NCBI GenBank assembly: GCA_964035015.1
Contig: OZ036013.1
Coordinates: 3,861,001 to 3,925,000, forward strand
Direction of reading: 5' to 3'
DNA: 64,000 nt
DNA from: Corallium rubrum
Lineage: Eukaryota > Cnidaria > Anthozoa > Scleralcyonacea > Coralliidae
Shown: in pieces, positions 37,601 through 49,778 of the stretch
Layout: each line of letters starts with the position of its first letter
How positions within the stretch are numbered: the first letter of the stretch is position 1
Made by a program: the position numbers and the translations under genes
The notes under the pieces: generated by a model
Databases searched by the model: none
What the model saw: only the letters and a program-made list of their open reading frames with translations
What the model was told of the DNA's origin: nothing

Positions 37601-40600
37601 ATACCGTTGGATACTGACAGCTGTTGAAATTCTAAGTAGATATGCCTTTGCCGTCCCCGTGTATAGGAAAGACACCGGAAGCATGACCAAGGCGGTAACG
37701 TTGTTGCTTAAGAAATTTAAGAAGCGTTTCGGAGCGGATCCGGAACTGGTGCAGTTTGACGATGGTAAGGAATTTTATAATGTTGGGGTGAGGTCCTTAC
37801 TGGAGGGAGCTGGTGCTAAGTACTTTAGCACCCTATCGGATAAGAAGGCTGCTATTGTGGAACGGTTTAACAGAACCTTAAAGACGGCTATGTGGAAGTA
37901 CTTCTACAGTAAGGGAACATATAAGTGGACTGACGTTCTAGACTCGCTGGTTAGCAATTACAATAACAGTAAGCATAGAACTATACTGATGAAACCGTCT
38001 AATGTGAATAAAAGTAATGAGGCTGAAGTTTGGAACACCTTATTTGGACATACCTTTGGAGAATACCCTCTAGCTAAATTTAAAGTTGGCGACACTGTTA
38101 GGATAAGTAAGTACAAAAGCACATTCACTAAGGGTTATGAGGCTAACTTCACGGAGGAACTATTCAAGGTGACTAAGGTAATTAGGGGCGATCCAAATGT
38201 TTATGAAATAGCGGACTTAGAGGGTGAGCCAATAATTGGGAAGTTTTATGAAGAGGAGCTAAGTGCTGTTGTTAAGAAGGATCATGTTTATAGGGTGGAG
38301 AAAATACTGAAGAGGAAAAAGAAGATGGCCCTGGTGAAGTGGCTCGGGTATGATAGCAAGCATAATAGCAACCTCGTACCCAGGGTTTTCTCTCTAGCGA
38401 GAGAAAGACCCTGGTAGGAGCTGCTGACGCCACCACCCAGATTATGGGTGGTAACAATTTTTTTTTCTGAGAGGGGAGGCAAAGTATAATATTGTGTTCC
38501 GAGTCGGCTGGCGTCAGCGTTATAATTTTCCTGCTTTTATTATAAATATTATCACTCGCAATATTTCTCATTGAATGTAAAAACATATTATGTTATTTCT
38601 GAAAGCCAAGCCACTTTTACTAGAGTTAAAAGATGGAGCTTATACTTCCACTCCTCAACGGCATTTGAAAAAGATTTTGGTTTTCACTCGGGAAAACTTT
38701 TCTCAGTGCAGGAACAGGATAGGAAAGTTTCTTTTGTCTTATGAGCTTGCGTACGGAACTAATGATTTTAAGACAATAAAAACTTTTCTATCCGTTCCTG
38801 TCAGATGAAATATATCCTGAGTGGTAGCCAGCTTTTAATTTGTTAAATTATTGATGTTTTTATATGTTTTTGCGACCGATTTTGACAAAAGTAAAACCCA
38901 CTATCCTTTCCGACAATAATCGACAGAAACTCATCAAAATGAAAAACTCCTGAAACTCACAATATAAACTATCTGTTTATTAGTTAATTCATGTTTCCGG
39001 CTCTCCCCTTCTTGAATCGCAGATATCATTAAAATTATACAAAACAGCAGTTAGTTTTGCTGTGTAACTATATCTTGGCGTTTGAGGCTTAAGCATATTT
39101 GAATTTTGTAAGAAATGTTATTATAAACGAAGCGTACAAACACTTATTAAAACAGAACTGAAAAACTCTTCTGCATACTTCTTCGACAAAACTTAACTTC
39201 CTTATATAAACGAACTTGTGTTTTAACGATAATATAAAAGTAAACAATCTTGTGCTGTATACTCAACAGCCAACACTTTTTACCTGAGAATCTTGTTTCA
39301 CAGTAAACTTCAACAAGCTAGCCTAGAGATATTTTGAACAACCTTGCATGATACAACAAAAAAGTAAATAAAACCACAAGTCGTAGCCTAGTAATTATTT
39401 TAGACAATTCAATCAATTATTTCAGTCAGAAAATCTTTTCCGTTAGGCCAAGCATGCAAAAAATGGCAAATAACTTAAGTTTTTTGGTACCAAATGAAGA
39501 TCCCAGACTTCAAACTGTTTGATATCGACCTGCCACTGTAAAAAAAACAAAGTGCGAAAACTAACCTGCTTTTTAAATATTCCAAAGCGATAAATCGAAG
39601 ACAATGTTTTAGGCATGAAATCTCCAATATGAGTAATCTTCAATTGATGTCTCCATTTTTAAATAAGTAATTATTGACCAGTATTAAGTGTTTGCAATGA
39701 TAATCGACAACCAGGTAGAAACATGTCAGTTTTTAACAACTAGATTAGCCGGCACGTCCGAAGTGATAACAATTGCACACAAAGAACCCCCCCTCCCGTA
39801 TTAAATTTTTTGCTCGGTGCAACGTCAGCAAATCTTCAGCAGCACCTACCAGGGTCTTTCTCTCGCTAGAGAGAAAACCCTGGGTACGAGGCACAGGGAG
39901 CCCATCTTGGCAGAGCGTGGGTACCCTGTGGCACACTCGATCGTGGTGTGTTTAGGAAAATAATAAAGGGATGAAACACGAATTCTTCCTTGTTTTGAAC
40001 ATCGTTTTAAGCGGCTATAGGTATTAAAATTGTAAGACAATTGAGCGAAGTAGTTGTGATAATGATTCATTTATCAAAATATAATCAAAATGAGGCAAAA
40101 TCTCACCTTTTAGCCGTGATTTTGCAGCTAAATTACATATCGTATTTTCGAGAGATGTGTTCCGCAAGTAGCTAGGACACTACGTCATCGTTGACACTTC
40201 GGATAGCTACGAAATCCTACGATAAGCTTTTCGGATAAAGCGGGAAGTCTCAGGATTATTGATTTATTGCACATTCATCTGACTCTGAGTTTCAGTAGGT
40301 TTCAGTATTCCAACGGTGGCTCCCGACGATACGAGATGTCCTGGCTACTTGCGGAACACATTCCACGTTGAACGTTTGGTGTTTCATCCCATATATTTTT
40401 TCTCTCCCTCCCCCCTTTCCCCCGTTTTTCCCTCGCTTCCGGTAACCGTTTTCTTTTTTTTTTTAAATCCCCTGCCACAGTCCCCCGCGCGTCTTTCGAG
40501 TCCGCCACAGGTGCCCAAGTGCTGCCAAGATGGGCTCCCTGTGTACGAGGTTGGCATAATAGCTGGGTACCTGAGAGCGATATCCGGAATATTGGTTAGT

Positions 40601-43600
40601 GTATAGATGGCTGAAGGTGGTGACGTATTTGACGACTTTGAAAGCAATCCTCCTGAAAATGGTGAAGGGGATGGTGAAGAGTGGCCAGAATATGATGACC
40701 CGTTATTTCGGGATGAAGACCCTTATGCTGAGACTAAATGGATTGATGAGGACATAAACTATGAGGGTAGGGACATTACTAATGTTAGGAGAGTAGGAAT
40801 TAAGGATAATCTACGGGACTTCGTTAACAATTTGATAACTAATAAAGGCACCTTCAGTAAAAGATTGTCGAGATATAAACAGAACAAGGCGGTTAGGCTT
40901 ATCAGATCGTTCTTAACTGTATCTGAAGGTCTTACTACTAGACCCATACTAAATAATGAGCCTGGTCTGGAAATAATACGGGGCGTCTCTTTTGGGAAAA
41001 GTGGGAAAGTCGTATCAGGTGGTCACGAGCTAACTCTTAGTTACCGTAGTGTAGACGTCAGGTTGATTAACACGACCCGTGATGACGATAGTGGTAACCC
41101 TATCACTGAGAAACTTAATGTGGGGTCAGACATAGAGAAGGAGTTCACCGAACTAGTTGAACATGTAGTAGTGCTTACAAGTCGCTATATAGAGTCATTG
41201 GTAGATGAAACAGGGGCAAGTAAGGAAGTAGTTAGTGATGTGGTTAGTGAAAATGAGTATGCCGAGCACACACCTGAGGTGATTGAGGCTATGGTTAGGG
41301 AAAAGAATAGGCACGGTGTTAGACTAAAACCGGGGGAGAAGATAGACAGACTTCTTATTGACCTTAGTGACACCACCATTTTTGACGGGACAGGTAATGA
41401 CCCGGTTAGTCTTCCAGACATACCCCAGGGTTTAGTCACGGAAATAGTTGAGTCAGCTGTTTCAGAGATCGGTGGGAGGTTACGTGAGAGGGTCAGCGAG
41501 CTTACAGAGCAGGAGATTCGTGAGTTCTCAGGGATGTTGAATCCTAAGGGGGATGCCGACACTAAGATAGAAGCACTGGACCAGTTGGCTAACGAATACA
41601 GACTGAAGGCTTTGAGAGAGACCGACGATCTGAAGGAGCAATTGTATAGAAGTATTCAGGAGGTTGCTGAGCTTAAGTCTGATCTGATACATATTGTTGA
41701 GAAAGGTGGTGTCCCTAAATATAGTGAGGCTAGGGTAGTGTTTGAGGAAGAGGTTGATGGTAATGAGAGTATAGAAGACCTGTCTAGGTTAGAACGTTTT
41801 AAGAAGTGGATGAAGGAGAACTGGCTTGGTGCGACATCGCTTGCTGTAGGCCTGGCCGGTCTCATGACGACGTTAATAATAGGATTGCGTCATAACATAA
41901 AAATAGGTGCTAATGCCGCTGGATCATTTGGACGGTCAGTCTATAATACCTTCAGAAAGCTGGCTAAGAGACTTGGTCCGGTATTGGGTCCTATTATAAT
42001 GGCGATCGGTAATCTATTAGTTTCTCTGCTAAAGTATGGTGCCATGGGGTTGGCTTGGTTGGCTAGCAATCTGTGGGTGTTGGTTCTGGCAATTGTCTGG
42101 ATGGTTTATGATAGGTATGGAAAAAGGAAATAAGATATAACTTAGTCTATGTTGCAGGAAGATAGAATCAATCCGAGCTACAAACTAAAGAAACCGGACA
42201 GTAGTAAGAAAGGCACTAGGAGTGTAGTCGACGTAACGTTTAACCCAACACATATATCCTCTGGTCAGGACCTGTATGTAAAGCTGTCGACACTACCAGT
42301 TAATCATGTACTAATTCCTGGCAGTAGGATGCTTACATTCACCCTGAAAAATGGCAACAAGGAGTCATACCATCAGAACAATCTTAAATCCACACTGTTC
42401 AAGCAAATCACTCACAAGCTTAACGGTGAAATATAGAGGGACCTTAATGAGGCCCATGTTCTCAGGTGCTATGAGGACCTTTGGTCTAAGTCAAAGCGGG
42501 TTGGAAAAATTGACCAGGGTCTTGGTGGGAGTGTGAACCTTGCTAAGCTAAGGAGTCAGGATGCTAGTGGTGATAACAGTGTTGCTGGTGACGTTCTTGT
42601 AAATGGTGTCTATGGTGACAGGTTCACAGTGCCTATTGATGATGACTGGCTTAGTGAAAATGGAGCCATCTATCCCCAAGCATTGCAGAACACACATGAG
42701 ACCATACTAAAGATCAACACACCAGCTAACGTATTACTCCCCGGAGGTAGTGGTAAGGCTGTGCCAAACAGTTTTAAGTTGGATAACCTTAAGTTGAGGT
42801 ATGAGACAGTTGAGAATGAAATGTTAGCAGGCGAGGTTGAGGGGATTTACAGCAGGGGGAAATCTTCCTACTACAGTCACGCCACCCTAGTTAAGACCTT
42901 CCCAGTTACTGCTGCAAGCACAAAGATTCATGAGAATGTGAACTTACCAAGGAAGTCCCTTAGAAATATTGTAATGATCTTTAAGAGAACTACTGATGGA
43001 AGTGAGTCTTTCTACTACCCAGCTATTGAAAGTGTTAAGATAAGTTTCCAGGGCCAGCCAAACTTCCTGTACACGCAGTCGATGAAGAAGTATGATTTCT
43101 TCAGTGAGGCCAGTCGGGTGTTCTTCCCAAGTGATGACAGGTTTGATAGGAATGTTAGTGAGACGAGTTTCTTCAGTGATAAGTTTGCCCTGGTCTGTGA
43201 CTTCTCAACAACAGCGTTAAAGAGAGTACAGGGTCAGGGTGTGAAGCTAACTGATACACAGAATGGAATACTTATCGAGGTTGAGAAAAGTGCTGGGACC
43301 ACTGCCTGTACCTGCTACCTTTACGTGCTGTCGGATGGGTTAATAAACCTGGCTAATGGTCAGCTTCAGTCTATTCAGTATTAGTGTATGGATAAGCCAG
43401 AGACTATTCTGATAGTTGGACCATCTGGATGTGGTAAAACTTACACATTGCTTAACGAAATACTTTCTGTAGAGTACGGGAAGTATTTTGACTTCATCAT
43501 AATACTCTGTCCTACACTGTGGATAAATATGACATACCTAGACTGGGGATATCTTAATAGCGATCCAGATGTCATCGGACTTAGCATAAGCCCAGATAGA

Positions 43601-46600
43601 CTAGACCCTGTTATTGAGGCCGTAGTAAAAATTTACTCTGGATCTAAAACTGCTGTAATAGTTGATGACATGAGTAACACAGGTGATCAACATCTTAACG
43701 ACGGTATGCTGGCTTTTTTATCATACAGTGGCAGGCATCATAATATCACATTGTTCATTCTCACGCAAAAGCTAAATAGTGTCGCGACTGGTATAAGGGA
43801 CAACACCACCAGACTGTTATTTTTCAGTACGCATAACAGGAGAAGTATGAAGGTGTTAAGGGATGAGTTTTTCGGACATATAGCAGATGATGAAATGGAA
43901 AAGTCTATAATTGCGCAGCTTGCCACCGGTAAGTACCTTGACATTAAACTCAGTGCGCAGCCTCCGACCTATGAGGTTAAATGAAACATAACCTAATGTA
44001 TGCCTAAGAGGGAAGGTAAGCGCAGTAAAAATGAGCCAGTTGTTATTGAAGATGATGAAGCTATCGAAAAGCTAGTTGATGAGCTTCAGGTTGCGGAAGA
44101 GAGTATTGCTAAAACCGTAAACACTTGCACTGACGCAGACACCAGGCGTGAGGAACTTATAGTTGCGTCTGATGATGGGTACATTACCCAGAAGTCTGGA
44201 CATATAAGAAAATGTAGTGAGAAGACATTAGACAAAATTTATAAGGCCTCTGAAGCTAAAAGGAAGAAGGACGCAGACGGGTTCCTAACAGATTTACTAA
44301 TAAGTCAGTTCTCAACAATGCTTGGCGGACTTGACGCAATTGAGAATCCTGTTGCGCTAACAGATGAACTTAAAAGCAATGGTATACTGAGAAAAGATGT
44401 TGAGAGTATTATATCAGTAGTTAGCCCATACATACCCCTAATAGGATTACTTGGAGGTGTTGCTATAACTGGTAAGCATATATACCAGCATAAGAATAGT
44501 ACACAACCTATAATATATGAACAAGACCCTAAGTAGATTCTTCGCTAAGTACCCATATGCTGACAAAAGTAAGTTTATAACTAGCTCGGTATTTGGTAAG
44601 ACAGAACCAGGCGTGTTCTTCGGACCTGTCGGTGCTGATGGCACATACATCTACACCGAGGACCAGGAATTCAAGAGTAACAAAAGCTACACTAAGTACC
44701 TAACGGCAGATAGGCCGCCGCCAAGATTCTCAAAAATATGGTTAGGTGGTGGTACCGTGCAAAAAGTCCAGGGAAAAAGACATTGGGAGAAGGACATTGA
44801 GGGAAAACACGACTTCTCAAAGTTCACATACCTATCAGAAAACACTATAGACTACGACCTTAACAATTTCAGGGTCTATGTTAACGACCATAACTTCTTC
44901 ATGTCTAAGTTACCAACACTGAACCCAGGAAACAGGACTGATATTGCTGTATGGTGGAATAACAACGAACCTTACTATCAGCTAATCTTCGCTGTCTACC
45001 TAAGTACGTACTGCTGTGGTGTTGGGGTTGAGCATCTCAAGTTCTCCGATGATGTTTATCCAGTGGTTACGTCTATTATGCGCTTCCATGTGTACTTCAC
45101 TACCCGACGTATACTAAGGCGCCTTATAAAGGAAAAGAAAAGTGACCTAATGAGGGAATTTGGTGCTGGTAAGGATGTAATCGACAATATGGGAAATATA
45201 CCTAGAGAGAAAAAGTTCCTGATTAATCCACACTCTGGTCAGCATCATGACCGTGCATTTAAGGAGTGGATGTGGCGTCTTAACCCTGATTATAAAACAC
45301 ACTATAGAAGGTTCATACCACTTAAGACAGATGGTTTTACCAGGATAGGGTTGCAATATATAAACGAGTCTATCGAGGCTTATGTCTATGCAGTGCTAGG
45401 CTCTCAAGCTAAAACAAGGGTAAGTATTGTTAAGAAGGGTGCCGGAAGTCTGGAGTCACAACAGGAATTCAGAGTCCTCGTAAATGACGCCGTCGTTAAC
45501 TACTCTGTTAGCACTTGGATTCTGAATATGAACAGATCAATATCAGATACTAACGTGACCCAGAACTTGGCCATAAGTCCTGACACATGGTTAGTGCCAG
45601 GGTCACTCACAATACTGAAGAAAAAAATTTTAGGATATAACAACTTACTTAGGCATGCGTCTGATGTTATGAAATTTGGTATTAACTCTAAAGTAAACTA
45701 TCAGGGTGTTCACAAACAACCAAAGAAGCTACACCAGGAATATGTCCCACATCTGGAAACAATAGATGAGGAATCAGAGAAGTCGCATAAGGAAAATGTA
45801 GCCGTCCATACACCTGGCACAAACACTGATAATGTAGTCATCCATACACCTGGCACAAACACGGATAATGAGTTGGGGATTATCTTGGTTGTAACAGCTG
45901 TGGCCGGGTATCTGTTTAGTAAAAACGTCCTGTAGTGTAAACGTCGGGTTTGCGTTTTCGGGGTAAAAAAGGTGATGCTAGTGACTAAACCGACTGAAAT
46001 CGGCAATTTCTCTTGATGCTAGTATAGGATGGAAATTTAGGGCTTTAAAAACGCCGGGATTCGACATATTTCCCTCCGTACGGTCAAAAGGAGGTTTCTT
46101 TAAGTCCGCTTAATGTAGTGGACCACTTCATAAAACCTGACTTGGATTCTACGAAGACTTGTATTTTGGAAGATCGATGGTACTTGCAGATGCTAAGGGC
46201 TTAGCTGGCGAGTTGGGGGCAAAATAAACTGGGCCATAAAATGGAAAAATTTCTGGCTATATTATATACCAATTGAGGAAACGGTTGATGGTGACATAAC
46301 CAACTCTAAACATATAACTTCTACATTGCCAAGCCGTGATGCCAAGCCGTAGACCAGGCCATGGTGCCAAGCCGTGGGCCATTAAAAGCGCTAACGGCAG
46401 GACCATGACGTAAGTCATTGAAAAGCCGTGGACCATTAAAAGCGCCAACGGCAGGGCCAACGGCAGGGTCAACGGCAGGGCCAACGGCAGGACCAACGGC
46501 GAAAAGTGATGGTAGTGGTGACATACACCCGGAAGAAATGAGCTGGTATTCTCCAGGCTGTCGCCTGTCGCCAGCTCATAATTCTTCCTCGCCTACTGTG

Positions 46601-49600
46601 GATATCATGAAAGGTGGTGGTACCAACAACTTCCTAGTTCCCTGGAAAAAACCCTAGCGATGGTGTTGGCAATTTAGCATAAAAAGTGATGGTACCGGGG
46701 TATGGAAAAAGTGATGGTACCTGGGTATGGAAAAGAGTGGTGCATGCGGTCAACCAAAAACATCCCTGGGAACAGACAAAAATCTCGTCTACGCCTTGAA
46801 GCGGAGAAGTATTCCTGCTGGTAGGGCCAAAATAAACTGCGCTGGTACCCCCATATCCTATACTACTTGCATTGCCAGATTTTAGTATAGTAGATCATTA
46901 TATATACAGTATGCTTCTTAATCTTCTTTAACTTTCTTTTCTCACTTCTCTATCAACTGTAAATATAGATAAAATTTCCTTTCCTTTTCTCTTCTTTTAA
47001 ATAACTATATGACTGTAATATAAATAAGTTTTGTGGAAACACCACGTAAACTATTTCTTTGCTAAGCTTTCGGCCTGTTGACTCAGGCCTTCATCAGAGC
47101 AATGACAACAAGTTGTTGGCTCACGTCATTTATAAACTAAGCAACTGATCAATTAAATCACGTAAGAATACAAAGAAATAGCAAAAGAAATAGCAAAGAA
47201 ATAGTTTACGTGGTGTTTCCACAAAACTTATTTATATTACTTTATCGCCATGAAAACGTTCAAAGAATTAATATATGACTGTAATTAGAAAGTACCGGTA
47301 TAGATATAAAACATTGTTTAACTAGGGGTCTTAATTAAAAGTCTGTACAGATTTCTAGTAGGCCCCTCGCCCGATACAATACTTAAAAAAAAAGAATGTA
47401 AAATAAATAAATATGGGCAAATATAATAATAAATAAAAAATATATATATATTTGCCCAGCCTAGTGCAATAGTTGGTAAGTGTCTGTAATCATATATATT
47501 TGCTGATATTCACGTGTATTATATATATTTTTTAAAACGCACAGGCAATCGATTCATTGCTGGTTCACGAGAAAGGCGATTTGCATTTTGTTTTCTATAC
47601 GCTTGGGGTGCTCCACTGGTTCTCGTTGGCATCTCTTTGCTGGTTAACCATTCCGGAACGTTGGATGTCGGTTATGGTAAGGTTAAAGAATATAACGCTT
47701 CATGGTGTAGTGCACTGCTACTCTGGTTTAAAGTAACTATGGTCAAGTTTCCTACTTATAAACTAAGGTTACCACAACACTTGTGGATAATTATTTATTT
47801 ATTAAATTTACAACTATGCAAGAATGCAAATATACAGTAAATAAATAGTGCAATACTTGAACATGATTGAAGGAATGATCAACAGAACACAGTCCCATGT
47901 GAAGACCAATCCAACAAAAAAATTACATAATAAACGTTAAGTAAATACACGATAAAAACAACAAAAAAAAACTAATACACAAATTACATAAACATTTAAG
48001 TGCAACAACTTGGATTGAAAGAACGACATTTAGAACAGAAACTTTTCCAGGTGCGCAGTCTATTAACATCGAAATTGGAGTCTAACTTAGAAGAGTAGTG
48101 AATATAAAGTTCATGTTTAAAATGGAAACAGAAGTACTATCACGAACTATCGGAGAGAGATTGTTTCAGAGAAAGACAATTCTGTTGAAAAAAGAATTTC
48201 TAAAAACAGAAGTTCTACAAGGATTGGCTTGAAGTAACTTGTTTTGACTTGAACGAGTGCGAGACGAGCGGATAGAAGAAAAAGTAACAAAATGGGATAT
48301 CTCTTACAATAAGGGGAAAAAAAGAACTAGCCTACATGCAAAAAAATCTCACAAGTTGTTACAGCATTGTTGACTGAACGACGTTGTTATCATGTGTGAA
48401 CAACCTTGATGATGTTCATCATTGTTTCAAAATGAAAGTACCATAACGTACAAAATTAAATATACTTGTCAAATAGTTAAAGTGTTTATGCATGCAACGA
48501 AATTTCACCCCAGCTTTTTATGATTGCATTTAAAAGAACACTTAAAATGACAAAGTAACATCTTTTCTTGTTTCATTCTTGAGATATTCAGGTTTGTTTG
48601 GTATGCAAATATCATACTTGTGACATTACACTGCATAATGACTTTTTGAAAGAGCATCAATTCTACAAATATTTAATTTTACAAACACAACTACACACGT
48701 TTAGTTATGAGTTATGGGTACATACATGTAACTGGAAAATTTTTAAGTACTTTCGATAAGTACTCTTGAAGAATATCATACTTTTCTAAAAAGTCATTAT
48801 GCAGTATGTATGATATCACAAGTAGGACATTTGCATCAAACAAACCTGATAAAAAACTGGGGTGAAATTTCGTTGCATATATGAACACTTTAATAAAAAC
48901 TGTTATTCTCATTTCCAAGGCAACATCTATTACTGTTGGATAACAAATCCTATCGGATTAGCAATATTTTTTGTTACTCCAGTTGTGGTTATGCTCTTGT
49001 TCAACATCGTTGCTATCATTCGAGTTCTGCTGGCAATTCGCAGAGAACGAAAGGTGAGTTTATAGAATTAATAACTTATACTGTCCTTTGGTATCTGAAT
49101 ACAATTGCCTCCGAAAAGTTTAATTAAAAGTAATATTAAATTTTGCAGCTAACCAGGAATGTCCGAAATAGACCAATCGCAGGCCAGGACATTGGTATTT
49201 GTGGAAAGTTGACGGCTGTTTTTGGCTTAACGTGGATACTTGGTCTTGGTGCAGGCTATCATGGAGTCATACGAATGTTGTATATCATTTTTAATTCGCT
49301 GCAAGGTAATAAGCGGAGCTTTTTAAAAAAATTTTCGACAGTTTAGCGTATTCATCTAAGAGTTTAAATACTTAATCAGAGTAGAACATATGCCAACTTG
49401 GTGTAAAAAATCTTGTTATCCATTCCGATCAATCCCCATGCATCCTTAAAAACTGTCCAAATAACGCTAAAAATGAGTACAAATATACATATTATATATA
49501 AGCCAATCAAATTTATCACACGGGAGACTACTTCATGTATGCTTATTATTTTGTTTTGGTGCAAGTCACGCTACTTCTCTGGCCTTTTTAGAGTTTTCTT

Positions 49601-49654
49601 TTTCCATAAAAATTTGTTGATCAGAGCAGTTGTTTGTATTTTGACTCGCCCTGC

Positions 49655-49686
<32 letters not shown>

Positions 49687-49721
49687 TATACAGCGATACT
49701 ACACACGAAAACATCTGATGA

Positions 49722-49778
<57 letters not shown>

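Larger units (their letters stand above)
38369..40553. mobile_element. 2185-bp composite insertion inside the integrase gene
   Basis: Ends CAACCTCGTAC and GTACGAGGTTG are inverted and flanked by a 9-bp duplication. Inside are two inverted-repeat modules back to back. Module 1 (about 38372-39891) has 55-bp arms containing CCCAGGGTTTTCTCTCTAGC. Module 2 (about 39892-40553) has 22-bp arms CACAGGGAGCCCATCTTGGC. A further small inverted pair lies at 40155-40178/40337-40361. No transposase or other recognisable protein. A 9-bp duplication fits a Mutator- or Merlin-like mechanism, but the superfamily is not assigned. Confidence 0.85.
26039..46867. mobile_element. Polinton/Maverick element, 20,829 bp
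   Basis: A complete element bounded by AGTAGTATAGG... and its complement, with a 6-bp target duplication and 0.93-kb terminal inverted repeats. It carries the defining Polinton set: protein-primed PolB, DDE integrase with chromodomain, A32-type ATPase, double-jelly-roll major capsid and penton-like minor capsid. The left 10 kb is transcribed leftward and the right 9 kb rightward, from a divergent point at 36617-36645. Length and gene set are typical of the family. PolB, INT and MCP are each disrupted (see their entries), so this copy should not be autonomous. It sits in intron 3 of a host GPCR gene. Confidence 0.97.

Noticed and set aside
38577..38809. 72-aa ORF in the nested insert as a possible transposase fragment
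   Set aside because: No DDE or zinc-finger features; the region is AT-rich with small inverted repeats.
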